A stretch of DNA of 64,000 bases from Hydrogenophaga sp. IBVHS2 (GTDB taxonomy: Bacteria; Pseudomonadota; Gammaproteobacteria; Burkholderiales; Burkholderiaceae_C): the NCBI RefSeq assembly GCF_002127215.1, contig NZ_NFUT01000005.1, positions 163,385-227,384 of the forward strand. The letters run 5' to 3'. The position numbers and the translations under genes are program-made. Positions 18,645-28,500 of this stretch are shown one piece after another. The notes beneath the pieces were generated by a model. That model ran no database searches, was not told where the DNA came from, and saw only the letters and a list, made by a program, of their open reading frames with translations. How positions within the stretch are numbered: position 1 is the first letter of the stretch; each line of letters begins with the position of its first letter.

Positions 18645-19685
18645 TCACTTGCGGGTGTAGATCTGGTCGAAGGTACCGCCGTCGGCGAAGTGCACCTTGG
18701 ACGCCTGGGTCCAGCCGCCGAAGGCGTCGTCGATCTTGAACAGGTTGATCTTGGGCAGCTGCTTGGCGTACTTGGCCTGGGCCTTGGTGGAGGTCGGGCG
18801 GTAGAAGTGCTTGCCGATCAGGTCCTGGGCTTCTTCGGTATAGAGGAACTCCAGATAGGCCTGCGCCACGGCACGGGTGCCTTTCTTGTCGACGTTCTTG
18901 TCCACGATCGTCACGGCCGGTTCGGCCAGGATGGACAGGCTGGGGTAGACGAAGTCCACCTTGTTGCCGAATTCCTTCTCCAGCAGGTAGGCCTCGTTCT
19001 CCCAGGCGATCAGCACGTCACCCTGGTTGCGCTGCGAGAACGAGATGGTCGAGCCGCGCGCGCCGGTGTCGAGCACCGGCACGTTGTTGTAGAGCTTGCC
19101 CACGAACTCCTGGGCCTTGGCGTCGCTGCCGTACTTGCGCTTGGCGAACTCCCAGGCGGCCAGGTAGTTCCAGCGCGCGCCACCCGAGGTCTTGGGGTTG
19201 GGGGTGATGACCTTCACGTCGGGGCGGATCAGGTCGTCCCAGTCCTTGATGTTCTTGGGGTTGCCGGCCCGGGTGACCAGCACGATGGTGGACGCGTAGG
19301 GCGTGCTGTTGAGCGGCAGACGTTTTTGCCAGTCCTTGGGAATCCAGTTGCCGTTGGTGTGCAGGGCGTCGGTGTCGCCGGCCAGGGCCAGCGTGGCCAC
19401 GTCGGCGTCCAGGCCGTCGATGATGGAGCGGGCCTGCTTGCCCGAGCCACCGTGGCTCTGCTTGATGGTCACGTCCTGGCCGGTCTTGGCCTTCCACGCC
19501 TTGGCGAAGGCAGCGTTGATGTCCACGTACAGCTCGCGGGTCGGGTCGTACGAGACGTTGAGCAGGGTCACCGGGGCGGGCGCGGCCTGGGCCAGGGCGG
19601 TGGCGGGCAGGGCCAGGCCGGTGGCGAGGGTGGCGGCAAAAGCAACGGCCGGCAGGGCCTGGATCAGATGGCGGCGGGTGGTCAT
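18645..19685 (-). CDS. sbp: Periplasmic sulfate-binding protein (copy 2)
   Basis: 346 residues. Signal peptide with a twin-arginine-like start ([33 protein letters not shown]); mature part [22 protein letters not shown] is the Sbp signature. [40 protein letters not shown] covers the sulfate site. No permease genes follow it, so it probably delivers to CysTWA encoded 8 kb downstream. First gene of the long operon leading to ssuF. The frame is open far upstream, but ATG 19685 gives the signal peptide. Confidence 0.93.
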   Translation of the reverse strand: MTTRRHLIQALPAVAFAATLATGLALPATALAQAAPAPVTLLNVSYDPTRELYVDINAAFAKAWKAKTGQDVTIKQSHGGSGKQARSIIDGLDADVATLALAGDTDALHTNGNWIPKDWQKRLPLNSTPYASTIVLVTRAGNPKNIKDWDDLIRPDVKVITPNPKTSGGARWNYLAAWEFAKRKYGSDAKAQEFVGKLYNNVPVLDTGARGSTISFSQRNQGDVLIAWENEAYLLEKEFGNKVDFVYPSLSILAEPAVTIVDKNVDKKGTRAVAQAYLEFLYTEEAQDLIGKHFYRPTSTKAQAKYAKQLPKINLFKIDDAFGGWTQASKVHFADGGTFDQIYTRK

Positions 19686-19758
19686 GGTGGGGGTCCTTTC
19701 AGAGGGCCTAAGCCCGGTGGTTGATGGACCGCATGATTCCGCCGAGCCCTCAGAAAGG

Positions 19759-19786
19759 GAACGAATACGTTTTTGCTTGCTTATGA
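19759..19786 (-). promoter_or_regulatory. Sulfur-regulon element before sbp copy 2 and the ssu operon
   Basis: On the plus strand GAACGAATACG followed by TTTTTGCTTGCTTATGA. It is the closest relative of the element at 12447-12473 (21 of 27 identical) and lies about 75-100 bp upstream of the sbp ATG. It is also within 120 bp of the divergent solute-binding gene at 19878 and could act on both. A CysB/Cbl site is inferred. Confidence 0.5.
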
Positions 19787-19877
19787 CCAAAACATCTGAG
19801 CCTCGGGTACTGGGGTTGCCCAGCTTGGCAGACACGTTGCACTTGCTTACATTTGCCCGACTACCAAGGAGAGCGCC

Positions 19878-20756
19878 ATGTCCTTCCTGCGTCCCGCCCC
19901 GCTCGGCCGCCCGGCGGTCCTGCTCATGACCGCCCTGGGGTGTGTGGCGGCATCGGCCCAGACGGTGCTGCAGCAGATCGCGGCCCGCGGCCAGATCAAT
20001 CTGGGCTACCGGGTGGACGCATCGCCCTTCTCCTTCCGCGACGGCCAGGGCCGGCCGGCGGGTTACATGCTGGATCTGTGCCAGTCCGCGGTGGAGCGGG
20101 TGCAGGCCGCCACCGGCAAGGTCCTGCGGGTCAATCCGGTCGAAGTGGCGGCGGACCAGGTGGTGCGCTATCTGCAGGCCGGCACGGTCGACCTGTTGTG
20201 TTCGGCCACGTCCGACACCCCGGAGCGGCGCCACGCCATGGCGTTCTCGCACACGGTGTTCGTGGCGCAGATGCGGGTGCTGGTGCGCTCGTCCGACGGC
20301 ATCGGCCATGTCGATCAGCTGCGCGACCAGTCGGTGGTGGTGGTCGGGCGCACCACGGCAGACACCCTGGCGACCCAGCGTGCGGCCGAGCGGGGCTGGA
20401 AGGTGGCACGCGCCCTTGACCCGTTGGCTGCCATGGGTCAGCTCGAACTGGGATGGGCCAAGGGCTATCTGCGCGATGACGTGCTGCTGCTCACCCAGCT
20501 GTCCCAGGGGCGCAACCCCGAGGCCTACACCCTGCTGCCGCAGGTGCTCGCCAGCGAACCCATCGCGATTGCCGTGCGCCCGGGCGATCCGCAACTGCTC
20601 AAGACGGTCAACGACGCCCTGGTGCAGGCCAACCGCAGCGGCCTGCTGGAGGCGTCCTACCAGCGCTGGTTCATGGGACCCTTGCCTCCGTTCAGCCGGT
20701 CCATCAACCTGCCGATGTCGCCGGCGCTCAAGGACGAACTCGCCCGCTGGCGATGA
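19878..20756 (+). CDS. Amino-acid-type ABC transporter periplasmic binding protein (SBP family 3)
   Basis: 292 residues; signal peptide to about residue 28 (VAASAQ), then [26 protein letters not shown], the family-3 (GltI-like) start. [12 protein letters not shown] and [15 protein letters not shown], with the Arg that grips the amino-acid carboxylate, fit a polar amino acid binder. AAGGAGAG precedes the ATG. No permease or ATPase genes are next to it. Being divergent from the sulfur operon, it might bind a sulfur-containing amino acid such as cystine; that is context only. Confidence 0.8.
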   Translation: MSFLRPAPLGRPAVLLMTALGCVAASAQTVLQQIAARGQINLGYRVDASPFSFRDGQGRPAGYMLDLCQSAVERVQAATGKVLRVNPVEVAADQVVRYLQAGTVDLLCSATSDTPERRHAMAFSHTVFVAQMRVLVRSSDGIGHVDQLRDQSVVVVGRTTADTLATQRAAERGWKVARALDPLAAMGQLELGWAKGYLRDDVLLLTQLSQGRNPEAYTLLPQVLASEPIAIAVRPGDPQLLKTVNDALVQANRSGLLEASYQRWFMGPLPPFSRSINLPMSPALKDELARWR

Positions 20757-20768
20757 GGCGGTCGGGCG

Positions 20769-21011
20769 TCAGCCCGCATACCAGGCCCACCCGGCCGCCG
20801 AGGCGGTGAGCAGCAGCACCGTGGCGAGCAAGGCCGGCACCAGCCAGCCGGGCCGCGAGGCCGCCGGACCCTGGGGGCGTCGCCGCCAGGCGATGGGGTC
20901 GTCCGGATCGGGCTGGAGGGTGCTGGAGCGGAAATCCGGCGCGGCGTCGGCTTCATGGCGCAGCGTGACGGGAAGGCGGTGATCGGTGTGGGTGGGTTCG
21001 AAGGGTTGCAT
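20769..21011 (-). CDS. Small single-span membrane protein, hypothetical
   Basis: 80 residues: a polar N-terminal half and one C-terminal membrane helix (residues 55-79, WLVPALLATVLLLTASAAGWAWYAG). No recognised family. It lies in a gap between the binding-protein gene (convergent, 12 bp between stops) and the LysR gene on the same strand. No clear ribosome binding site, so it may not be real; the well-formed tail helix is the main argument for it. Confidence 0.4.
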   Translation of the reverse strand: MQPFEPTHTDHRLPVTLRHEADAAPDFRSSTLQPDPDDPIAWRRRPQGPAASRPGWLVPALLATVLLLTASAAGWAWYAG

Positions 21012-21122
21012 GGCCGAGCGAAGGTGGTGCCGGATCGGCGAAGTGCGGCAGTCTGCGGCGTGCTGCGGTGAGCGTCATCACCATCCGATGAGATCGACCG
21101 CCGGCAGCGGGGCCGGCATCGT

Positions 21123-22055
21123 TCAGGCCCAGACGGTGTCCAGCGCCGCCCAGGCGGCAGCGATCACCGGTTCGCCGGAGCGGCTGGCCCGGCAGACGAA
21201 GCTCAGTTCGCAGTCCAGCGCCACCCGGTCGGCGATCACCAGGCCCCGCGCCTGTGCCTCGCGGATGGCAATGGCATCGCGCACCAGCGACAGCCCCACC
21301 CCGCTGCGCACCAGGTCGAGCATGGACGCCTCCTGGTCGACCAGCGCCACCCGGCGCGGCTCCAGCCCGGTGATCGAACCGGGGCCGAACACCCGCCGCT
21401 GCAGCCGGTGGTGGGCACTGGCCGGCGGCGTGGCCAGCCAGGGCAGGCTGGCCAGGGCCTTCCAGTCCCTGTCGCGCACCTGCGGGCCCCAGCCGGCGGG
21501 GGCCAGCACCCGGTAGGTGAAACGGGTCAGCGGGCGCACCAGCCACTCGGCGCCCAGCGGGTCGTCCGGCAGGTCGAGGTGGAAGCCCACATCGAGCTCG
21601 CCCCGGTCGATGAGGGCCAGCACGTCGCCGCTCATGCCCTGGCGCAGCGCCGTGTCGACCTGCGGGCTGGTTTCCACCAGCTGCTTGAGGAAGGCGCCCA
21701 GGCGGGTGAACTCGGGGTCGAGGATGGTGCCGATGCGCAGGGTGCCGCGCACCGTGGTGTGCAGCGCCGCCGCGGCCTGACCGAACTCGGCCAGACCGGC
21801 CAGGGCCTTGTCGGCCAGGGGCAGCAGGGCGGCACCGTCGCGCGTGAGCGCCATGCCCTGCGCGGTGCGGGTGAACAGCTGCAGGCCGGTGGCCTCCGCC
21901 AGGGTGCGCAGCTGCAGGCTGACCGCCGGCTGGCTCAGGTGCAGCCGGGTGGCGGCCCGCGACACATTGCCCTCGCGGGCGACGGCCACGAAGGCGCGTA
22001 GCGTCTGCGGGTCGATGGCAGGCAGCCGGGGCAGCGGGGCGGGGATGGCGGCCAC
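21123..22055 (-). CDS. LysR-family transcriptional regulator
   Basis: 310 residues. The helix-turn-helix is at about 14-72 ([44 protein letters not shown]), followed by a periplasmic-binding-like effector domain from about 100. GTG start at 22055; about 12 extra residues before the HTH. Divergent from mmsA with 94 bp between starts and a palindromic operator in between, so it most likely controls mmsA and itself. Effector unknown. Confidence 0.9.
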   Translation of the reverse strand: MAAIPAPLPRLPAIDPQTLRAFVAVAREGNVSRAATRLHLSQPAVSLQLRTLAEATGLQLFTRTAQGMALTRDGAALLPLADKALAGLAEFGQAAAALHTTVRGTLRIGTILDPEFTRLGAFLKQLVETSPQVDTALRQGMSGDVLALIDRGELDVGFHLDLPDDPLGAEWLVRPLTRFTYRVLAPAGWGPQVRDRDWKALASLPWLATPPASAHHRLQRRVFGPGSITGLEPRRVALVDQEASMLDLVRSGVGLSLVRDAIAIREAQARGLVIADRVALDCELSFVCRASRSGEPVIAAAWAALDTVWA

Positions 22056-22062
22056 GTTATTT

Positions 22063-22086
22063 GCGAAACTGATAATTGAGTTTCGC
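22063..22086. promoter_or_regulatory. Palindromic operator between lysR and mmsA
   Basis: GCGAAAC (22063-22069), 10 bases, GTTTCGC (22080-22086): perfect 7-base arms around an AT-rich centre, with the T-N11-A type symmetry of LysR sites. It begins 8 bp upstream of the lysR GTG and about 64 bp before the mmsA ATG, as expected for an autoregulatory site that also activates mmsA. Confidence 0.65.
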
Positions 22087-22149
22087 CATTCTCATTGGTT
22101 TTTATCGTTGACCATTTGCACAATAGCGGTTTATTCAGGAGACCATGCC

Positions 22150-23661
<1,512 letters not shown>

Positions 23662-23685
23662 CGCCCCCGTGAGCCCCCGCCTGGC

Positions 23686-23991
23686 ATGGATGAGCTGAAC
23701 AGTTCTTACACGCCGGAGCTTGGGGACTGGGTCACCCTGACCACGGTCTTCCAGCCGCTGGAGGCGTTCATGTTGCGCGGGGTGCTGCAGGCGGCCGGGG
23801 TGCCGGCGGCGGTGGCCGACGCGCACCTGGTGCAGGCCCATGGCCTGCTGGCGCCGGCCATTCCGGTGCGGGTGCTGGTGCCCGAGCAATGCAGGACGCA
23901 GGCCGAGGCGGTGCTGGCCGCCTTCCACCGGGGTGATTACCGCCTGGACGAATCCGGCGACGACGACATGAACAAGGGGTCTGACCCATGA
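23686..23991 (+). CDS. DUF2007 putative signal-transducing protein
   Basis: 101 residues. The core VFQPLEAFMLRGVLQAAGVPAAVADAHLVQAHGLLAPAIPVRVLVPEQCRTQAEAVLAAF is a DUF2007 ferredoxin-like fold: a small domain that often sits alone in Burkholderiales, with no proven function. It starts 24 bp after mmsA, and its stop overlaps the start of the GMC oxidoreductase (ATGA), which points to translational coupling. Confidence 0.75.
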   Translation: MDELNSSYTPELGDWVTLTTVFQPLEAFMLRGVLQAAGVPAAVADAHLVQAHGLLAPAIPVRVLVPEQCRTQAEAVLAAFHRGDYRLDESGDDDMNKGSDP

Positions 23992-25703
23992 GCACCGCAG
24001 ACAACGACCAGACATTCGACTACATCATCATCGGCGCGGGCACCGCTGGATGTCTGCTGGCCAACCGGCTCACCGCGGACCCCTCGAAGCGGGTGCTGCT
24101 GATCGAGGCCGGTGCCAAGGACGACTACCACTGGATCCACATTCCGGTGGGCTACCTCTACTGCATCGGCAACCCGCGCACCGACTGGCTGTATCAGACC
24201 GAAGCCGACGCCGGGCTCAACGGCCGCCGGCTGCGCTATCCGCGCGGCAAGACGCTGGGGGGCTGCTCCAGCATCAACGGCATGATCTACATGCGCGGCC
24301 AGCAGCGCGACTACCAGCGCTGGTCCGAGATCACCGGCGACGACGACTGGTCCTGGGACCGGGTGCTGCCTTATTTCAAGCTGCACGAAGACCACTACAA
24401 GGGCGCCTCCGGCTGGCACGGCGCCCAGGGGGTGCCGGCCGAGCTGCTCACCGAAGGTCCGGCTGACGATCCGTGGCGCAAGGTGATGCGCGAGCGCCAG
24501 GCCGGCGGCGAGTGGCGGGTGGAGAAGCAGCGCCTGCGCTGGGACGTGCTGGACGCCTTTGCCCAGGCCGCGCAGCAGGCCGGCATTCCGGCCAGCGAGG
24601 ATTTCAACCGCGGCAACAACGAGGGCGTGGGCTACTTCGAGGTCAACCAGCGCTCGGGCTGGCGCTGGAACACCGCCAAGGCCTTCCTGCGGCCCACCTG
24701 CTATGCCCGGCCCAATTTCGAGCTCTGGACCACGGCCCAGGTCTCGCGCCTGCTGGTGGAGACCCGCGCCGACGGCCTCAAGCGCTGCACCGGCGTGCAG
24801 GTGTGGACCGGCACCGAGATGCTCACTGCCCATGCGGCGGGCGAAGTCATCCTGTGCGCGGGCGCGGTCGGTTCGCCGCAGATCCTGCAGCTCTCGGGCA
24901 TCGGCCCGGCGGCCCTGCTGCAGCAGCACGGCGTGCCGGTGGTGCATGACCTGCCGGGCGTGGGCGAGAACCTGCAGGACCACCTGCAGATCCGCTCGGT
25001 CTACAAGGTGCAGGGCGTCAAGACGCTCAACACCCTGGCCAGCTCGGTCTGGGGCAAGGCCATGATCGGTCTGGAGTACCTGCTCAAGCGCTCCGGCCCC
25101 ATGAGCATGGCGCCCAGCCAGCTGGGCGCCTTCACGCGCAGCTCGCCGGATCAGCCGTATCCCAACATCCAGTACCACGTGCAGCCGCTCAGCCTGGACG
25201 CTTTCGGCGAGCCGCTGCACGCCTTTCCGGCCTTCACCGCCAGCGTGTGCAACCTCAACCCCACCAGCCGGGGTCATGTGCGCATCACCAGCCCGCGCTT
25301 CGAGGACGCACCGGCCATTGCGCCGAACTACCTGAGCACGCCGGAAGACCGCCAGGTGGCGGCCGACAGCCTGCGGGTGACGCGGCGCATCGTGGCGCAA
25401 CCGGCCCTGGCGCCATACCGGCCGGAGGAGTTCAAGCCCGGCGTCCAGTACCAGACCGACGAGGAGCTGGCCCGCCTGGCCGGCGACATTGCCAGCACCA
25501 TCTTCCATCCGGTGGGCACCACCCGCATGGGCCGGGCCGACGATCCGATGGCGGTGGTCGACAGCCATCTGCGGGTGCGCGGCATCGCCGGCCTGCGCGT
25601 GGTGGATGCCGGCGTCATGCCGGTCATCACCAGCGGCAACACCAACAGCCCCACCCTCATGATGGCCGAGCGCGCTGCGCGCTGGATCATGGCCGGGCAG
25701 TGA
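23988..25703 (+). CDS. GMC-family FAD-dependent oxidoreductase (choline dehydrogenase-like)
   Basis: 571 residues. N-terminal FAD site [16 protein letters not shown] (14-28) and GMC signature 1 ([22 protein letters not shown]). The catalytic pair is His507 ([11 protein letters not shown]) and Asn551 ([16 protein letters not shown]), as in choline and alcohol dehydrogenases of the family. It oxidises a primary or secondary alcohol and passes electrons to the respiratory chain or a cytochrome; the substrate is not predictable. Coupled to the DUF2007 gene and following mmsA, so the aldehyde it makes might feed CoA-acylating oxidation. Confidence 0.88.
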   Translation: MSTADNDQTFDYIIIGAGTAGCLLANRLTADPSKRVLLIEAGAKDDYHWIHIPVGYLYCIGNPRTDWLYQTEADAGLNGRRLRYPRGKTLGGCSSINGMIYMRGQQRDYQRWSEITGDDDWSWDRVLPYFKLHEDHYKGASGWHGAQGVPAELLTEGPADDPWRKVMRERQAGGEWRVEKQRLRWDVLDAFAQAAQQAGIPASEDFNRGNNEGVGYFEVNQRSGWRWNTAKAFLRPTCYARPNFELWTTAQVSRLLVETRADGLKRCTGVQVWTGTEMLTAHAAGEVILCAGAVGSPQILQLSGIGPAALLQQHGVPVVHDLPGVGENLQDHLQIRSVYKVQGVKTLNTLASSVWGKAMIGLEYLLKRSGPMSMAPSQLGAFTRSSPDQPYPNIQYHVQPLSLDAFGEPLHAFPAFTASVCNLNPTSRGHVRITSPRFEDAPAIAPNYLSTPEDRQVAADSLRVTRRIVAQPALAPYRPEEFKPGVQYQTDEELARLAGDIASTIFHPVGTTRMGRADDPMAVVDSHLRVRGIAGLRVVDAGVMPVITSGNTNSPTLMMAERAARWIMAGQ

Positions 25704-25716
25704 GCCGCCCGGCCCG

Positions 25717-26061
25717 TCAGCGCAGACGGCCCACGTACTTGCTGTCGGGCGAGGCCGGTGTGTCGGGCGGCACCGGCGTGACCGGCACCTGACCGGCCCG
25801 CAGCGTGTCGGCCGCAGCCTGCAGCAGCGGCTTGCGCTGCGGCTCCAGCCGGGCCTGCAGCGCGGCTTCGAGCTTCTCGGCCCAGGGCAGCAGTTCGGCG
25901 TGGCCGTCCACCTCGGCGGCGCGCCGGGCCACCCGCGCAATCTCGCGCGCGTAGTCGGCATTCACCGCCATCCACTCGGTGTCGGTCACCCGGCCGGTCT
26001 TGCGCCGCAGCAGCACGTGCAGGTGGGCCGCGATGCCGAACAGGTCGTTCGATCCGCTCAT
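25717..26061 (-). CDS. Hypothetical protein downstream of amtB
   Basis: 114 residues, soluble, helical and rich in Ala/Arg (ARVARRAAEVDGHAELLPWAEKLEAALQARLEPQRKPLLQAAADTLRAG), with a Pro-rich tail. No recognised domain. It starts 3 bp after the amtB stop on the same strand and is presumably part of the amtB transcript. It is not a PII protein. Confidence 0.6.
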   Translation of the reverse strand: MSGSNDLFGIAAHLHVLLRRKTGRVTDTEWMAVNADYAREIARVARRAAEVDGHAELLPWAEKLEAALQARLEPQRKPLLQAAADTLRAGQVPVTPVPPDTPASPDSKYVGRLR

Positions 26062-26064
26062 GCT

Positions 26065-27432
26065 TCAGTGCCCCAGCTGTTCGTTGTGCAGCGACAGGTC
26101 CAGTCCGGTGCGCTCGGCCCCCTCGGTCACCCGCAAGGCCACGAAGCGCGAGGTGATCCACAGCACCACGGTGGTCATGACCACGCTGTAGCCCAGCACC
26201 GCCACGCACGCGATCAGCTGGGCCGACAGACTGGCCTGCACGCCCGAGATGGCCGGATCGGCCAGCAGGCCGGTGAGCACCGCACCCACCAGGCCGCCCA
26301 CGCCGTGCACGCCGAAGACATCGAGCGAATCGTCGGCGCGCAGCATGCGCTTGAGGGCGGTGGCGCCCCAGTAGCAGGCCACGCCGGCCACCAGGCCGAT
26401 CACCAGCGCCCCACGCAGCGTCACGAAGCCGGCCGCCGGCGTGATGGCCACCAGCCCGGCCACCACGCCCGAGCACAGGCCCAGCAACGTGGCGCGCTTG
26501 CGGGCCAGCCACTCGGCCGCCATCCAGGCGATGGCGCCGCTGGCAGCCGCCAGGTGAGTGACGGCCATGGCCAGGCCCGCGCGGCCGTCGGCGGCCAGCG
26601 CCGAGCCGGCATTGAAGCCGAACCAGCCCACCCACAGCAGGCCGGTGCCCGCCATGGTCAGGCCCAGGTTGAAGGGCACGAAGGGCTCACGGCCGTAGCC
26701 GCTGCGCGGCCCCAGGGCATAGGCCACCACCAGCGCCGCCGCACCGGCATTGATGTGCACCACCGCGCCGCCGGCAAAGTCCAGTGCGCCCAGCTGTGCC
26801 AGCCAGCCACCCGGCTCCCACACCCAGTGCGCGATCGGCACGTACACCGCCAGCAGCCACAGCCCGGTGAAGATCAGCAGGGCCGCAAACCGCATGCGTT
26901 CCACCAGGGCGCCCACCACCAGGGCGCAGGTGATGATGGCGAACGTGAGCTGGAACATCGCAAAGACCGATTCGGGCACATGTTTGGCCATGTGGCTCAC
27001 CGCCACCTGTCCGGTGCTGCCCAGAAAGTCCAGCCCGGCAAAGCCGATGCGCTCCAGCCCGCCGATGAAGCCGCCGGCCGCTCCTCCTGGCGTGAAGGCC
27101 AGCGAATACGCCAGCGCAAACCACAGCACGCTGACCAGGGCCGCAATGCCCACCACGCTGGCCATGGTGTTGATCACATTGAAGCGGCGCACCATGCCGC
27201 CATAGAACAGTGCAATGCCGGGCAGCGTCATCAGCAGCACGAGTGCGGTGCTGACCATCAGCCAGGCGGTGTCGGCGCCTTGCAGGGTGTTCGCGGCCAC
27301 CAGGGCGGGACCGCTGGGTGCCTGGGCGGCGGCGGTGCCTGCGGCGCCCACAGAAGCCCAGAGGGTCGCCAGGGCCACAGAACGGTGCGACAGAAGGTGA
27401 AACGAGCGGGAAAAGCGTCGAATCCGGTGCAT
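26065..27432 (-). CDS. amtB: Ammonium transporter AmtB
   Basis: 455 residues from ATG 27432. Signal peptide (AHR cleavage is not expected; ALATLWASVGAAGTAAAQA, about residues 20-38), then 11 membrane helices. The twin pore histidines lie in GGAVVHINAGAAALV and DVFGVHGVGGLVGA. Conducts ammonium under nitrogen limitation. The frame is open to 27504, but that region holds the promoter. Unusually, no glnK precedes it. Transcription is predicted from a sigma-54 promoter. Confidence 0.93.
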   Translation of the reverse strand: MHRIRRFSRSFHLLSHRSVALATLWASVGAAGTAAAQAPSGPALVAANTLQGADTAWLMVSTALVLLMTLPGIALFYGGMVRRFNVINTMASVVGIAALVSVLWFALAYSLAFTPGGAAGGFIGGLERIGFAGLDFLGSTGQVAVSHMAKHVPESVFAMFQLTFAIITCALVVGALVERMRFAALLIFTGLWLLAVYVPIAHWVWEPGGWLAQLGALDFAGGAVVHINAGAAALVVAYALGPRSGYGREPFVPFNLGLTMAGTGLLWVGWFGFNAGSALAADGRAGLAMAVTHLAAASGAIAWMAAEWLARKRATLLGLCSGVVAGLVAITPAAGFVTLRGALVIGLVAGVACYWGATALKRMLRADDSLDVFGVHGVGGLVGAVLTGLLADPAISGVQASLSAQLIACVAVLGYSVVMTTVVLWITSRFVALRVTEGAERTGLDLSLHNEQLGH

Positions 27433-27464
27433 CGGGCATACCTTTCGTAACAGGTACGGCCATT

Positions 27465-27482
27465 CAGCATTTCCTGTGCCAA
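27465..27482 (-). promoter_or_regulatory. Sigma-54 promoter of amtB
   Basis: Minus strand reads TTGGCACAGGAAATGCTG: the -24 GG and -12 GC elements with exact spacing (consensus TGGCAC-N5-TTGCA). Transcription would begin near 27455, about 23 nt before the amtB ATG. This is the classical nitrogen-control arrangement. Confidence 0.8.
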
Positions 27483-27499
27483 TGCAGGGAAAGCCCGTA

Positions 27500-27516
27500 T
27501 GCACTGTGCTGGTGCC
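27500..27516. promoter_or_regulatory. NtrC-type site upstream of the amtB promoter
   Basis: Minus strand GGCACCAGCACAGTGCA fits TGCAC-N7-GTGCA with one mismatch. A wider perfect repeat TGCACTGT (27500-27507) and ACAGTGCA (27524-27531) overlaps it. The distance to the predicted transcription start is about 45-75 bp, closer than in enteric glnA but suitable for NtrC. Confidence 0.55.
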
Positions 27517-27642
27517 ATACCCTACAGTGCATGCACTCGCTGCCGCAGCCCCTGCGGCGAACCGCGGGGGACCGAGGAGACAACCCAGTCCAACCAGAAC
27601 ACACCCGGATCAAGGCCCACAGAGGCCGCCGGACGCATCCCA

Positions 27643-27670
27643 GCCGACCTGTCCAGGTCGGCTTTTTTTT
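27643..27670 (+). terminator. Orphan plus-strand intrinsic terminator upstream of the TauE gene
   Basis: GCCGACCT (27643-27650), GTCC loop, AGGTCGGC (27655-27662), then eight T. It lies in a 280-bp stretch between divergent amtB and the permease gene, with no plus-strand ORF before it. It must end either a small RNA, an attenuated leader of the permease gene, or transcription from the amtB promoter region. Confidence 0.8.
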
Positions 27671-27714
27671 GGCCATCGCAGGCGGCGACAATCGCCGATT
27701 GCCCTGACCGCCCC

Positions 27715-28479
27715 ATGGAACTCCTGCTCATCTCCCTGGCCTCGCTGGCCGCCGGCTTCGTCGACTCCATCGTGGGCGGCGGCGGCCTGATCCTGCTGCC
27801 CGCCCTGTTTGCCACCTTCCCGTCGGCCCATCCGGCCACCTTGCTGGGGGTCAACAAGAGCGCCTCGGTCTGGGGCACCGTTTCGGCCACGTTCCAGTAC
27901 GCCCGGCGGGTCGAGATGCCCTGGCAGGCCCTGTTGCCGGCCGCCGGCCTGGCCTTTGCCGGCTCCATGCTGGGCGCCTGGGTGGTCACCCAGGTCTCGC
28001 CCGACGCGCTGCGGGCCTTGCTGCCGCTGGTGCTGCTGGCGGTGCTCATCTACACCCTGGCCCGCAAGGACCTCGGCCGCGACCACGCGCCGCGTTTCAG
28101 CGGCCGGCGCGAGACCGCCGCCGCCTGCGTGCTGGGCGCGACCATCGGCTTCTACGACGGCTTCTTCGGCCCGGGCACCGGCAGCTTTCTGGTGTTCCTG
28201 TTCGTGCGCTGGCTGGGCTACGACTTCCTGCACGCCAGCGCCAGCGCCAAGCTGCTCAATGTGGCGTCCAACGTGGCGGCCCTGTCGCTGTTTGCGTGGA
28301 AGGGCCACATCTGGTGGCACTACGTGGTGGCCCTGGGCCTGGCCAATGTGGTGGGCAGCGTGCTGGGCACCCGCATGGCGCTCAAGCACGGCAGCGGCTT
28401 CGTGCGGATCGCCTTCATCGTGGTGGTGTCGGCCCTGATCCTCAAGACCGGGTGGGACGCCTGGGTGCGGATGCCCTGA
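27715..28479 (+). CDS. TauE/SafE (TSUP) family membrane permease
   Basis: 254 residues, about eight membrane helices, in two related halves: FVDSIVGGGGLILLPALF and GFYDGFFGPGTGSFLVF are the two TSUP signature repeats. Family members export or import sulfite, sulfoacetate and other organic anions; the YfcA type seen here has no assigned substrate. ATG at 27715, 44 bp after the orphan terminator; the longer open frame upstream would run through that terminator. Converges on mrdA, 21 bp between stops. Confidence 0.88.
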   Translation: MELLLISLASLAAGFVDSIVGGGGLILLPALFATFPSAHPATLLGVNKSASVWGTVSATFQYARRVEMPWQALLPAAGLAFAGSMLGAWVVTQVSPDALRALLPLVLLAVLIYTLARKDLGRDHAPRFSGRRETAAACVLGATIGFYDGFFGPGTGSFLVFLFVRWLGYDFLHASASAKLLNVASNVAALSLFAWKGHIWWHYVVALGLANVVGSVLGTRMALKHGSGFVRIAFIVVVSALILKTGWDAWVRMP

Positions 28480-28500
28480 AGCCAGGGCAGCACCGGGCGG

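Noticed and set aside
22108..22136. Promoter TTGACC-N17-TTATTC for mmsA
   Set aside because: It would start transcription inside the ribosome binding site of mmsA, leaving almost no leader.
27432..27504. Longer AmtB start at 27504
   Set aside because: The extra 24 codons would include the predicted sigma-54 promoter and transcription start near 27455.
27500..27670. 6S RNA, SRP RNA or RNase P RNA in the amtB/TSUP gap
   Set aside because: None of the conserved sequence blocks of these RNAs is present; the gene neighbourhood also does not fit 6S RNA.
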